A stretch of 64,000 bases of DNA from an uncultured Rhodospirillales bacterium. GTDB lineage: Bacteria; Pseudomonadota; Alphaproteobacteria; ATCC43930; CGMCC-115725. Made by a program: the position numbers and the translations under genes. Below are positions 1 to 8,420 of this stretch, piece by piece (the stretch's first letter is position 1; each line of letters starts with the position of its first letter). The notes below the pieces were generated by a model. That model did not search any database. It was given only the letters and a program-made list of their open reading frames with translations, and was not told the DNA's origin. The stretch is from NCBI GenBank assembly GCA_903828515.1, contig CAIKMD010000007.1, forward strand, positions 310,001-374,000, written 5' to 3'.

Positions 1-571
1 TCGTCAGGCAAAGCGAATCGACGCCACCGACGATCGCGGCGTCGCACAGGCCCGCGGCGATCATCCGTGCCGCCGTCGCGAATACCTTGGCGCTGCTGGC
101 GCATGCGGCGGAAAGCGCGGTCGCCGGCCCGGTCAGCCGAAAATAGCGGCGGGTGAAATCGGCTGCCGAAAAGCTGTTATGCGTGCCGGCGTAAACAAAA
201 TCGGCGGGAAGCGGATCGGGCGATGTACGGCGGCGATAGGCGAGTTCGGATTGCAGGATGCCGGAGGTGCTAGTGCCGAGAAAAACGCCGATCCGATCGT
301 CGCCGTATTTCTCGCGCGCCGCGGCAACGCTCTCAGCGAACCCGTCCTGCTGCAGCGCCAACTGGGCGAGCCGGTTGTTCCGGCAATCGTATTCGGCGAG
401 GTCCGGGCTGAGCACCGTGTCGTCGACACCGGCGACCTCGCCGACATAGGTCGGCAGCGTAACGGTGTCGAAGGTGCAGGGTTTGAGGCCTGTCATATCC
501 CGACGAAGGCCCGCCAAATTTGCCGCGAGTCCGGCGCCGAGGCCGGTCACGATGCAGAGCCGGCTGATCAC
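1..571 (-). CDS. beta-ketoacyl-ACP synthase, aryl-polyene type (3' part cut by window edge)
   Basis: The translation opens with a thiolase-fold signature (IVTGLGAG), then GVFLGTSTSGI, and carries the active-site cysteine in SAACASSAK followed by DAAIVGGVDSL. This is the N-terminal half of a KAS I/II-type condensing enzyme, which elongates an acyl-ACP with malonyl-ACP. The C-terminal half with the two catalytic histidines lies outside the window. No in-frame ATG exists between the upstream stop near 629 and the conserved core. I chose GTG at 571; TTG at 583 is the alternative, and neither has a good ribosome binding site. It lies about 110 bp downstream of the MMPL gene on the same strand, so it belongs to the lipid cluster that ends at 7134. 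Confidence 0.85.
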   Translation of the reverse strand, partial: MISRLCIVTGLGAGLAANLAGLRRDMTGLKPCTFDTVTLPTYVGEVAGVDDTVLSPDLAEYDCRNNRLAQLALQQDGFAESVAAAREKYGDDRIGVFLGTSTSGILQSELAYRRRTSPDPLPADFVYAGTHNSFSAADFTRRYFRLTGPATALSAACASSAKVFATAARMIAAGLCDAAIVGGVDSLCLT

Positions 572-679
572 AAGGGGCTGCAAGGTCTTGATGGCCTGGG
601 TATGAATGGGTCTTAAGGCATTGCGATGTTAGACGGGGTCACACGGGATGAAAAGGGTACCACCGTCCGCCATCGTCGA

Positions 680-3028
680 TCATCGCGCGATCGGACGTAC
701 CGAGAGGATCGCGGCGAAGATCAGGCTGAGCACCGCGCCGAGGGCAACGGTCGTTCCGATGCCGTTGAGAACGGGGATCCGCGAGAAACCCAGAACGCCG
801 AACCCGATCACGGTACAGAGATTGGCCAGAACCAGCGACGCGGTCAGCCGCTGGCGGTGTTCGATGGCGCCGGCTTCGTCCGCCGCGTTCTGACGTTCGA
901 AGAACAAGGCGTAGTTGGAGCCGACGCCGACCACCAACAGAAGCCCGACGAGGTGGAAGATCGAGAGTTTTTGACCGCTCGCGACGAGAATAGCGGTCGT
1001 CATGATGACGGCGGCAGCCAGCGGTCCCATCACCTCATAAACCCGGCGCGGCGAACGCAGGCTCAGGAATAAGAGGATCGCGATGGCGACCGTGCCGAGC
1101 AGGGCGAGGTCGACCGCCTGTCGGCGATAGCCGCGGTACAAAAGATCGGAGTCGCCTTTCAGATCGAGGAGAATGACTCTGGCCTGATCGTGTTCGGCGA
1201 CGGCGGATGCGAGGCGCGCCGGATCGGCGACGTCGTGCAGCGGCATCAGCCCGGCCCAACCGTCACCATGCGGTAACAGCAGGGAATCGATCTTCAGATC
1301 GAAGCTCGTATTGGCAAGGCTGGCGCGATCCAGCAGCGGCTGCGTGCGCGCGGCTTCGGCATCTTTGAGAAAAGGCTCGAAGAGCGCGGGCTGGAACGGC
1401 ATTCCGTCGAGCGCCTGCTGCAGATTGGCGCGTAGAACCGCCGGCTCGGGCAGGGCCGCCTGTCGCATCCGCTGGGTTGCTTGGCTGGGGAGATAACGCG
1501 CGGGGGAATCGAAGCCGCCGATGAGAGTCTGGTCGGCCAGACTTTGAAGCCAGGTCCCCAAGGCCTCGCTTTCGGTCAGTGCCTGATCGGCGCTTGGCGC
1601 GGTGACGACGAGGAGATAGCGCAGATCGGGTGCGCCAATGTCTTTGCGCAGTTGCTGATCGAGAAGCTGGGCCGCGCGGGGCACGGGGCTGAGGCTCGCC
1701 AGTTCGTCGTCCCAAATGTCGTTGTGGTGCAGGCCGATCAATCCGATGGCGGCAAGGACCGCGATCAGGAGCGGATAACGCAGGATTCCGGCGCGATGCA
1801 CGAGGCGCAGGAGCGACGGCGCGAAAATGCGCGAGGCCGGCGTGGAGAAATCGCGCGGCAGCAGCAGTGGCAAAATCCACCGCGTGACCCCGACCGCGAC
1901 GACAAGGCCGACGATGGAGAAGAGGCCGAGTTGCGCGAGACCCTGGAAGCTCGACAGCAGCATGGCGCTGAACCCGCAGACGGAGGTCAGCACGCCCAGC
2001 CGCAGCGTCGGCCAGATGCGCGGCAGGGTCTGTTCGGGCGGGGTTCCCGGCGAGGTCTGGGTGAACAGATAGATGGCATAGTCGACCGCCTCGCCGATCA
2101 AGGTGACGCCAAAACCCAGGGTGATGCCGTGGACCGACCCGAAGCCCAAGCTCACGGCGGCCAGCCCGACCAGCGCGCCGCTCGCCATCGGCAGTAAGGC
2201 CAAGACCAGCACGCGCGGCGACCGGTAGACCAGGAGGAGCAGCGCCGCGACCGCCAGAATCGCGAGCATCGAAAGCCGCGACGCATCCTGCTTGATCGTG
2301 TCGCGCGTATTGACCGTGAACACGCCGGGACCGGTCACGAGTAGATGAACACCCGCCGCACCATCGACGTGCGCTTTCGCCGCATCGAAGTCGACGTTCA
2401 GGCGCGTCAGCCCGATCTGCTGAGCATCAGCCTCGAACCCTGACGCCTTGGTCTGGACTAACAGCAAAGCGCGCGCGCCGTTGGCGGAAAACCACACGCC
2501 GTCATTCGTCATCGGTCGGACGTCGCCAGCGAGTTCGTCGAAGAGATGCAGGGCTTCGCCGGTCGGATCGTCGGACAGGGTGCGCTTGACCAGCGCCGAG
2601 GCGGCAGAACCAAGCTGGTCGAGATCGTCGTTCAATGCGTCGCGCAATCCGGCCGGCGCGAACCGTTCGGGTTTGACGGCGTCGCTCAACAGATAGCGGT
2701 GATGCCAGACGAAGTCGCCGTCGCGATCGAAGCCGGCACGCTCGCCGTTGTTCACGGCGGCGAAGCTTTCCTCCGTGCGCAGCCGGGCGGCAAGGTCCTT
2801 GCTGACCCCGGCGAGCACGGGGCTCGGTGCGCCTTCGAGCGCGACCAACAGCAGGCGCGACACCGATCCGTCGCGCAACTGTTCGACCAATATCTGTTGG
2901 GCGGGTGACGGATCGCGCGGCAGGAAGGTCGACAAATCGGCGTTGAACTGGGCGTTTTTCACCACCAGCAGGCTGGCGATGAGGGCGGCCAGCCAGAGTC
3001 CGATCCGCCATCCGCGTCCGACCGTCAC
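680..3028 (-). CDS. MMPL/RND-superfamily lipid exporter
   Basis: The 782-residue protein has the MMPL layout. One N-terminal membrane helix is followed by a large periplasmic domain, five helices around residues 250-390, a second helix and periplasmic domain, and a final group of five helices. Recognisable membrane motifs include GVTLIGEAVDYAIYLF in the first half and VVGVGSNYALFFER in the second. Such proteins in aryl-polyene clusters are thought to move the lipid product out of the inner membrane, with a LolA-like partner. The GTG start overlaps the stop of the LolA-like gene (GTGA), which implies translational coupling. The substrate is inferred from context only. Confidence 0.85.
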   Translation of the reverse strand: MTVGRGWRIGLWLAALIASLLVVKNAQFNADLSTFLPRDPSPAQQILVEQLRDGSVSRLLLVALEGAPSPVLAGVSKDLAARLRTEESFAAVNNGERAGFDRDGDFVWHHRYLLSDAVKPERFAPAGLRDALNDDLDQLGSAASALVKRTLSDDPTGEALHLFDELAGDVRPMTNDGVWFSANGARALLLVQTKASGFEADAQQIGLTRLNVDFDAAKAHVDGAAGVHLLVTGPGVFTVNTRDTIKQDASRLSMLAILAVAALLLLVYRSPRVLVLALLPMASGALVGLAAVSLGFGSVHGITLGFGVTLIGEAVDYAIYLFTQTSPGTPPEQTLPRIWPTLRLGVLTSVCGFSAMLLSSFQGLAQLGLFSIVGLVVAVGVTRWILPLLLPRDFSTPASRIFAPSLLRLVHRAGILRYPLLIAVLAAIGLIGLHHNDIWDDELASLSPVPRAAQLLDQQLRKDIGAPDLRYLLVVTAPSADQALTESEALGTWLQSLADQTLIGGFDSPARYLPSQATQRMRQAALPEPAVLRANLQQALDGMPFQPALFEPFLKDAEAARTQPLLDRASLANTSFDLKIDSLLLPHGDGWAGLMPLHDVADPARLASAVAEHDQARVILLDLKGDSDLLYRGYRRQAVDLALLGTVAIAILLFLSLRSPRRVYEVMGPLAAAVIMTTAILVASGQKLSIFHLVGLLLVVGVGSNYALFFERQNAADEAGAIEHRQRLTASLVLANLCTVIGFGVLGFSRIPVLNGIGTTVALGAVLSLIFAAILSVRPIAR

Positions 3029-3630
3029 GGATTATCCGGCGTGACGGTCATCACGGAACGGTCGCCATCGATTTCGCGAATCTCGATCGATCGAATCGCG
3101 TTGGCGCTTCCCTGGATCACGACGGAATCGATCGTCTCGTGAAGCTTTGCCAGGGTCGGTACGAGCGACAATGTCCAGGATGTTTCGTCGCCGTCGAGAT
3201 GGACGTCGTAAAAGCGCTGCAGACCGGGGAGATTGCCGGACAGGGTCGAACGAATGCTTTCGATGATGGCGCCGGCCTCGGGATAGTCGTCCAGCGACAG
3301 GAAGCGGCGTTGCCGTCCGTTATTGCTGACGGTGATGAGCTGGTCGCCCGCGATCGCGATGGTTTCGGGCTTGGGCCGCTCGGTCTTCATCTCGATCTTG
3401 TCGGGCGCGGCATAAATCAGTGCGCCCGACGATTGTAGCGGCGCGGTCAGCGCCGCGAGGTATTTGAGCTGCACGAACCGCGCGGTCGCGCTTTTGACCT
3501 GTTGCAACTCGTGCATGAGGCGCTCGATCGTCCACGGCGCCTGCGCGCGCGCGGGGGTGACCAAGAACGCGATCCCGAGAAGGACCAGAACGGCCCATCG
3601 GGTCGTGCGTCGTTCATTTCCAAAAATCAT
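3025..3630 (-). CDS. LolA-like outer-membrane lipoprotein carrier of the lipid cluster
   Basis: This protein of about 201 residues has an N-terminal hydrophobic export signal ending near ARAQA. It then has a LolA-like beta fold (SATARFVQLKYL, then SSGALIYAAPDKIEMKTERP). LolA family proteins ferry acylated molecules across the periplasm. The homologue found in aryl-polyene clusters, next to an MMPL exporter, is thought to carry the polyene lipid rather than lipoproteins. I chose ATG at 3630 because it gives a clean signal peptide. That start overlaps the acyltransferase 3' end by 17 bp. It is coupled to the MMPL gene by a GTGA overlap. Confidence 0.75.
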   Translation of the reverse strand: MIFGNERRTTRWAVLVLLGIAFLVTPARAQAPWTIERLMHELQQVKSATARFVQLKYLAALTAPLQSSGALIYAAPDKIEMKTERPKPETIAIAGDQLITVSNNGRQRRFLSLDDYPEAGAIIESIRSTLSGNLPGLQRFYDVHLDGDETSWTLSLVPTLAKLHETIDSVVIQGSANAIRSIEIREIDGDRSVMTVTPDNP

Positions 3631-4519
3631 AGAAATTGAACCAGTTATAGGGAGCCGACCGACAATAATGTTCGAGCTTTTCGACATAAAGACGGATCGC
3701 GGTTTCGACCAGAAGCGGATGGTCGGCGGCGACATCCGTCGCCGGGTCCATCAGGCGGTCGAAATGAACATCGTAGCGCCCGCCGCCGCGATAGAGCGCG
3801 ACCATCAGGATGATGGGGCACTTCAACATCGCCGCGATGCGGAAGGGGCCGAGCGGAAACGCCGCGTCGGCGCCGAGAAACGGAACCCGCATTTGCCGCT
3901 CGCCGTCGAGTCCGCGATCGGCGAGCATGCCGACGAATTCGCCCTGCGCGAGCTTGGTCTCGATCCGCAGGATTGAATCGAACTGCCCGAGGCTGATGAT
4001 TTCGATCTTGTGCGCGGGGTTGATCGCATTGAGCGCGGTGTTGATCTTGCGGGCGTTCTCTTCGTACATCACCAGCGAGACGCGCAGATCCGACCGTCGC
4101 GCGCCCAAGGCGCTGAGAACTTCGAAGCTGCCGAGATGCGCGCCGACCAGCAGACATCCGCGTCCGCTTGCCAGAATCTCGTCGGCGAAATCCTCGCCCT
4201 CGGCCCGGATATCGAGCAGACCGATCTGGTTGTTGAGCAGAAAAATCCGATCGAGGAGGCACGCGGCAAAAGCGTGATAGTGACGAAACTGGTCGACGAA
4301 GCCGGGCTTGCGACCGAGCGCCCGCGTCAGGTAATCGGACGACGCGCGGCGCGACGCGGTCGAGAAGACGAGAAAGTAAAGGCAGATCGGATAGAGCAGC
4401 GGTCGCACCGCACGGCGGCCGAGATGAAGCGCGATCCAGACAAAGGTCTTGATGACGATGGTCGCGCCGCGCTCGGGCCGGCTCATCCATTCCGGATCGG
4501 GTGCGGCCGCGGTCGTCAT
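3614..4519 (-). CDS. HtrB/LpxL-like lysophospholipid acyltransferase
   Basis: The protein (301 residues from the ATG at 4519) has an N-terminal hydrophobic segment, the catalytic HX4E motif in GAHLGSFEVL, and later GMLADRGLDGERQMRVPFLG. These are the standard blocks of the lauroyl/myristoyl acyltransferase family. It should transfer an acyl chain from ACP to a lipid acceptor at the inner membrane. In aryl-polyene clusters this enzyme is thought to join the polyene carboxyl to the anchor. The start overlaps the dehydratase stop as ATGA. It is unlikely to be the housekeeping lipid A gene, because it is embedded in this operon. Confidence 0.8.
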   Translation of the reverse strand: MTTAAAPDPEWMSRPERGATIVIKTFVWIALHLGRRAVRPLLYPICLYFLVFSTASRRASSDYLTRALGRKPGFVDQFRHYHAFAACLLDRIFLLNNQIGLLDIRAEGEDFADEILASGRGCLLVGAHLGSFEVLSALGARRSDLRVSLVMYEENARKINTALNAINPAHKIEIISLGQFDSILRIETKLAQGEFVGMLADRGLDGERQMRVPFLGADAAFPLGPFRIAAMLKCPIILMVALYRGGGRYDVHFDRLMDPATDVAADHPLLVETAIRLYVEKLEHYCRSAPYNWFNFYDFWK

Positions 4520-4848
4520 GAAGCGGCCGCGCCCAGCCTCAATGTGCCGTTCAGTACCGGCGTATCCGGAGCGAGCAATCGGCAATCGAATTTGATGCCG
4601 CCGGTCGCCGTTGCTTCCCAGGTAATGGCGACGGTGTCGCCGGGACGCACCGGGTGGAGAAACTTGGTGGAGACGATCTCGAAGATGTCGGGAGGCCGTC
4701 TGTCGCCGCCATAAATGGCGTGCAGGACCTCGCTCAGCAGCGACGCACCGGGAATGATCGGGTTGCCGGGAAAATGGCCGTCGGCCGTCGGATGGTCCAA
4801 GGCGAAAAGGTGCTCGACGCGGTGCCGCACAGGACTATTTTCCGGCAA
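4516..4848 (-). CDS. FabZ/FabA-like 3-hydroxyacyl-ACP dehydratase
   Basis: This short single hot-dog protein (110 residues) contains HPTADGHFPGNPIIPG, the FabA/FabZ active-site block, followed by a hot-dog beta sheet. It should dehydrate 3-hydroxyacyl-ACP intermediates to trans-2-enoyl-ACP, as needed to build a conjugated polyene chain. It is shorter than FabZ (about 150 residues). No in-frame ATG precedes the motif. TTG at 4848 or GTG at 4830 must start translation, overlapping the upstream ligase 3' end. The same small protein occurs next to the AMP-ligase in aryl-polyene clusters. Confidence 0.75.
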   Translation of the reverse strand: MPENSPVRHRVEHLFALDHPTADGHFPGNPIIPGASLLSEVLHAIYGGDRRPPDIFEIVSTKFLHPVRPGDTVAITWEATATGGIKFDCRLLAPDTPVLNGTLRLGAAAS

Positions 4849-6172
4849 ATTCCGCCGCCAATTTGGTCAGCGCCGCGTGCGGCAGCTTTCCCGTGGCGTT
4901 GCGCGGCAGGCAATCGACGAGGCACAGCGGGCGCGGCAGGAAGGCGGCGTCGATCCGTTGGCGCAAGGCGCTCATGATGGCGTCGGCGGTCAAGCCCGGT
5001 GCGACGACGAACGCAATCAGCCGGGTCACGGCTTCGCCGTCGTCCTCGGGCATCATGAACACGCCGTCGCGCACACCGGGGATGGAATTCAGGTGATGCG
5101 TGAGATGGACGAGGGAATTGCGTTTGCCGGCGACGTTGACCATGTCCTTGGTTCGGCCATGCAGCAGGAAACAATCGCCGCCGCGCAACTCGATCACGTC
5201 CTGGAGCAGAACGTCCGCCGCGATAACCTTGCCGCTCGCCCAGGTGCCCTGATCGTCCTGACGCAGCGCGATGTCCTTGAAGCAACGCCACTCGTCGGTT
5301 TGCGTCGTCCGCCGACTGGCGACCTGTCCGGCTTCCGAGCAGCCGTAGATTTCGTAGAGCGGTGCGTGAAAACGCGCCTCGGCCTCGATCGCAAGCTGCG
5401 GCGTCAACGGCGCTGCCGCGCTGAGCAGGAAATCGACCGCCGGCAAAACCGCTCCCGGTTCGGCGACCAGGGCACGCAGATGAATCGGCGTTGTGACCAG
5501 AACGCGGGGTCGGGGCAATTCGTCGAGGTAGGCGCAGATATCGGCCGGGAAGAAAGGTCGGCCCCCGTGGATCGCCAAACCATGCTGCAAGGCCAGCAAG
5601 ACGGTGGATTCGAATCCGTACATATGCTGTTGCGGAACGGTGGCGAGCAGGACCGCGCCCGCGAGATTGCCGACGTTGAAGCTGTCGCCGGCGGCACGCG
5701 CGCTGCGTACCAGCGATCCCCATTTTTTTAGATTGGGTACCGGTCGGCCGGTGGAACCCGAGGTGAAGACCAAGGCTGCCGGCTGCGTTTCCGGAAAATG
5801 GAGCCTGTCGGCGGACATCGCCGGCCGCTCGACGCTGTCCGGATAGTCGACGCAGGGAATCGCCGCGTGGCGGAACGATGAATCGGTCAGGCAATAAAGG
5901 TCGGGATAATCCGCGGCGACCGCCTCGATCAGATCGGATGTCTCGTTGGGCAGCAGCAGGCTGATCTGCTCGCGCATCAGCGCGGCGGCGAAGGCAACGG
6001 TGAAACGATAGCGGTCGATGCAGAGGTTGATGACGTGTCGATGGTCCGGAAGCCGCGCCGCCAACGAAGCGACATCGCCGAGGAATTCCGCGACGTGGAT
6101 CGGTTGCGCCCCCCGATAGGCCATGACGGCGTCGGGCCGCGCATCGACGATGAAGGGAAGGGAGTCCGTCAT
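4835..6172 (-). CDS. AMP-dependent acyl/aryl ligase of the aryl-polyene-like cluster
   Basis: The 445-residue adenylate-forming enzyme has the phosphate-binding loop FTSGSTGRPVP, YEIYGCSEAGQVASR in the middle, the hinge region LHGRTKDMVNVAGKR, and a C-terminal LPRNATGKLP containing the catalytic lysine. It should activate a carboxylic acid as the acyl-AMP and load it onto the ACP encoded upstream. In aryl-polyene pathways the acid is 4-hydroxybenzoate or a related starter. The reading frame stays open upstream to 6748, but that part runs antiparallel in meaning to the membrane protein gene. ATG at 6172 overlaps the preceding stop as ATGA and gives the normal family N-terminus. Confidence 0.85.
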   Translation of the reverse strand: MTDSLPFIVDARPDAVMAYRGAQPIHVAEFLGDVASLAARLPDHRHVINLCIDRYRFTVAFAAALMREQISLLLPNETSDLIEAVAADYPDLYCLTDSSFRHAAIPCVDYPDSVERPAMSADRLHFPETQPAALVFTSGSTGRPVPNLKKWGSLVRSARAAGDSFNVGNLAGAVLLATVPQQHMYGFESTVLLALQHGLAIHGGRPFFPADICAYLDELPRPRVLVTTPIHLRALVAEPGAVLPAVDFLLSAAAPLTPQLAIEAEARFHAPLYEIYGCSEAGQVASRRTTQTDEWRCFKDIALRQDDQGTWASGKVIAADVLLQDVIELRGGDCFLLHGRTKDMVNVAGKRNSLVHLTHHLNSIPGVRDGVFMMPEDDGEAVTRLIAFVVAPGLTADAIMSALRQRIDAAFLPRPLCLVDCLPRNATGKLPHAALTKLAAEFAGK

Positions 6173-6843
6173 GTGTGCGGATAACCGGAATTCGCCGGCT
6201 CCGGTGCCGCTGCTTTTTGCTGCATGAACGCTGCGATCACGTTCGCGATCGTCGAGCGGGGCCGGTTGTGAATCCGCGCCCGGCGATAGGCATATTCGCA
6301 GGCGAACATCAGGGCGACCAACGGCATGTTCAGGACATTTACAAAGAACGACCAGGTCGCCGCCGGTGCGAAAAGAAAGAGGAGAAGCGAGGTGACGAGC
6401 TGGGCGGCGAAGAACATGCACCAGGCCCAGGTGACGCGGCGCGTATAGACGACGACGTTCTCGGGCAAGGGGCGCTGGAGCCGGCCGACCGCCGCGGTGA
6501 TGATGGCCTCTTTCTGGAAGAAGAGCGACGAGCCGAAGACCGCCAGAAGCGCCGTATAGGCGATGGCGTGCGGGATGCCGGTCGTGGCGACGAGACTTTC
6601 CCGCGAGAGATTCATGAAGATCGCCAGCAAGGCCAGCATCGCGCCGCCGGCCAGCCACCAACGGTATTTGGGCGCCGAGCGCGTCAGGATAACCGCCGCG
6701 AGCAGCGCGATCTGGACGGCGCTGAGCAGCGCCGCCGACATCGTCCACCGATCCGTCGCGACGGCCTCATAAACGAAGAAGGGGGAGATGCCGAGTGCGA
6801 TCACGCCGACCATGGTCGCGGTGCGCATGACCGCCGCGCGCAT
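6169..6843 (-). CDS. COG4648-type polytopic membrane protein of the lipid cluster
   Basis: The 224-residue protein is almost entirely hydrophobic, with about six predicted membrane helices and no enzymatic motif that I recognise. A membrane protein of this size and type is a regular member of aryl-polyene clusters between the ACP and AMP-ligase genes, and its role is unknown. The ATG at 6841-6843 follows the ACP stop codon directly. The stop overlaps the ligase start, so the three genes should be translated as a coupled block. The family assignment rests mostly on context and topology. Confidence 0.7.
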   Translation of the reverse strand: MRAAVMRTATMVGVIALGISPFFVYEAVATDRWTMSAALLSAVQIALLAAVILTRSAPKYRWWLAGGAMLALLAIFMNLSRESLVATTGIPHAIAYTALLAVFGSSLFFQKEAIITAAVGRLQRPLPENVVVYTRRVTWAWCMFFAAQLVTSLLLFLFAPAATWSFFVNVLNMPLVALMFACEYAYRRARIHNRPRSTIANVIAAFMQQKAAAPEPANSGYPHT

Positions 6844-7134
6844 TTACTTTACTCGGTTCTGTTGGATGTACCGGTTGAGGCTGCGGAGCGAGCTGAAGAT
6901 CTGCACATTGTTCTTGTCGTCGGAGCGAAGCTTGAAGCCATAGGTCTGGGACACCGCCAGGGCGATCTCCAGAATGTCGATCGAATCGATACCCAATCCG
7001 TCGCCGTAGAGGGGCGCCTCGGGATCGATCTGCGACGGCTCGATCTCGAGGTTCAAGGTTCCGACGATCAGTTTCGAGAGCTCAAATTCCTGATCGGGAT
7101 TTGAAGCGCGGGTCTCAGAATTCGTGTCGCTCAT
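6844..7134 (-). CDS. acyl carrier protein
   Basis: The 96-residue acidic protein has the phosphopantetheine attachment site in GLGIDSIDILEIAL (serine near residue 51) and a four-helix ACP pattern. The N-terminal 18 residues are extra relative to AcpP. It should carry the starter and growing chain for the ligase, ketosynthase and dehydratase of the same cluster. It is the first gene of the operon, and its stop codon abuts the next start. The attachment site DSI differs from the DSL of the fatty-acid AcpP, which supports a dedicated secondary-metabolism carrier. Confidence 0.9.
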   Translation of the reverse strand: MSDTNSETRASNPDQEFELSKLIVGTLNLEIEPSQIDPEAPLYGDGLGIDSIDILEIALAVSQTYGFKLRSDDKNNVQIFSSLRSLNRYIQQNRVK

Positions 7135-7281
7135 AACGCCTCATTCACATGCGATATTACGGTCGGCAATGGAGGCAAGGTTCGGCGCAGCACAAGTGAA
7201 AGATCCCCCAAGCACCACACGTCATCAGGGTGAGTTCAATACAGAACACACGTCTTCTGCCATGATAAGAAGTGCGGACCT

Positions 7282-7311
7282 ATATAAAGGTTCCCGGATG
7301 ATTGTCATCAA
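7282..7311 (-). promoter_or_regulatory. candidate sigma70-type promoter for the lipid cluster
   Basis: Reading the minus strand, TTGATG (7306-7311) and TTATAT (7282-7287) are separated by 18 bp, in a locally AT-rich patch about 150 bp upstream of the ACP start. The region 7135-7405 holds no convincing gene. This is a sequence match only. The long leader it implies could carry further control. Confidence 0.35.
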
Positions 7312-7405
7312 TCTCCAAGTCTCCAACAGGTGTCGTCTCTTTTTTGTCTCGGCGCAACGGGCCAAGAATTGATCCGGCCTCTTTTCGGCTGCGCTCAGGC
7401 CCGCT

Positions 7406-7732
7406 TCACCGGATCGTGAATTCGAAGCCCAGTATGCTGTGCTGTTCCCGCAGCGATCGCTGGTTGGCCGCATCGATCTGGCGGCGCTGCTCGTCGCGCT
7501 TCATTTGTTCGGCCTGCAGGCGGTTGTATCGCTGATATTGTTTCGGCGGCAGCTTCTGATAGCGCTGGCGGGCGTCCTGGTCGTGGTGTTCCTGTTCCCA
7601 CCATCCGTCGACTTGCGTGATCGCCGGGTTGCCGCTGGCGACCGGCTTTTGCATGCCGGGTGCGGCAAAACCCGTCACCGGGGTGAGGCCTAAGAACAAC
7701 ACCGCGACCGATGCCGACAGGATGCGACGCAT
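7406..7732 (-). CDS. small secreted protein, unknown function
   Basis: The 108-residue product starts with a typical signal peptide (MRRILSASVAVLFLGLTPVT then GFAAPG). The mature part is a hydrophilic, Gln/Arg-rich segment (about residues 50-95) likely to form one long helix. I recognise no family. It lies upstream of the lipid cluster on the same strand but is separated by 270 bp with its own candidate promoter, so I do not assign it to that operon. Confidence 0.6.
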   Translation of the reverse strand: MRRILSASVAVLFLGLTPVTGFAAPGMQKPVASGNPAITQVDGWWEQEHHDQDARQRYQKLPPKQYQRYNRLQAEQMKRDEQRRQIDAANQRSLREQHSILGFEFTIR

Positions 7733-7871
7733 GGAATGTCCCCTTAAATATCGTTCGAACCTTGCCGACTCTATTCTCTGGCGAATACGGGGGGACAGGC
7801 TCGGAAACTACCTAGACCGAACCGGCCTGTTCCGATCGGTTGGGTAAACGTTACTTTTGTCGATTCATGGC

Positions 7872-7945
7872 TGGAGCGGGTGAAGGGAATCGAACCCTCG
7901 TCGTAAGCTTGGGAAGCTTCTGCTCTACCATTGAGCTACACCCGC
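7872..7945 (-). tRNA. tRNA-Gly(CCC)
   Basis: The 74-nt minus-strand sequence folds as a cloverleaf. It has a 7-bp acceptor stem (GCGGGTG with CACCCGC), a D arm with AGCTCAATGGTAGAGCA, and anticodon loop TTCCCAA giving anticodon CCC. The T loop is TTCGATT and the 3' CCA is encoded. The anticodon stem has four standard pairs and a G-A at its base. The spurious open frame running over it on the plus strand is a well-known translation artefact. Confidence 0.95.
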
Positions 7946-8173
7946 GATCCGATCGATCTATAACGGAGTTGCGGCTGAAGCTTCAAGGTCCGGGCCAATC
8001 CGTTGTCGGAACGACCCATTTGCGTTGCCGATGCACGGTGTCGATCGCGTCGGCATTTCCACCGCGTTACCGCTTCATTGGGCAACAGATAACTCATTGA
8101 ATACATTTAACTATTTCGATTTTTTTCTGCGATTCTTCGCAATTTCGCCAAAATTCGTGATTACATTGTCCGT

Positions 8174-8398
8174 ATGAAATCGAGAACAGATCACCAATTG
8201 CGGACTAAGGTTTTGCAGAACGAGGTTGCGGCCTACACGCAGCTTCTGACGGAGAACACGGACCCCGCCAAGGCCGCGCGCTACCTCAGTCTGCTCAACC
8301 TCGCCACGTATGAATTGCTGCATCCCGAACCGGGTGCGCGCGAGAGGGCCGTTGCCCTGCGACGTGACGAGCGTGTTGTCGAGCGGGAATCGGTCTGA
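8174..8398 (+). CDS. small hypothetical protein
   Basis: This 74-residue charged, helical product has no signal peptide or membrane segment and no family that I know. It begins after an AT-rich stretch (8095-8170) that could hold a promoter. It lies between tRNA-Gly and the convergent MaoC gene. The amino acid make-up (ENTDPAKAARYLSLLNLATY) looks protein-like rather than like a GC-rich shadow frame, but there is no clear ribosome binding site, so it could be spurious. Confidence 0.45.
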   Translation: MKSRTDHQLRTKVLQNEVAAYTQLLTENTDPAKAARYLSLLNLATYELLHPEPGARERAVALRRDERVVERESV

Positions 8399-8420
8399 CC
8401 GGATTTTCGCGGCCGCAAGC

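Noticed and set aside
6173-6748. Long N-terminal extension of the AMP-ligase frame
   Set aside because: It overlaps the membrane protein gene entirely, has no family similarity, and the ATG at 6172 has an ATGA overlap and normal domain start.
7840-8100. Open frame across the tRNA-Gly gene reading GEGNRTLVVSLGSFCSTIE
   Set aside because: This is the familiar artefact produced by translating a tRNA gene and its flank; the tRNA explains the sequence.
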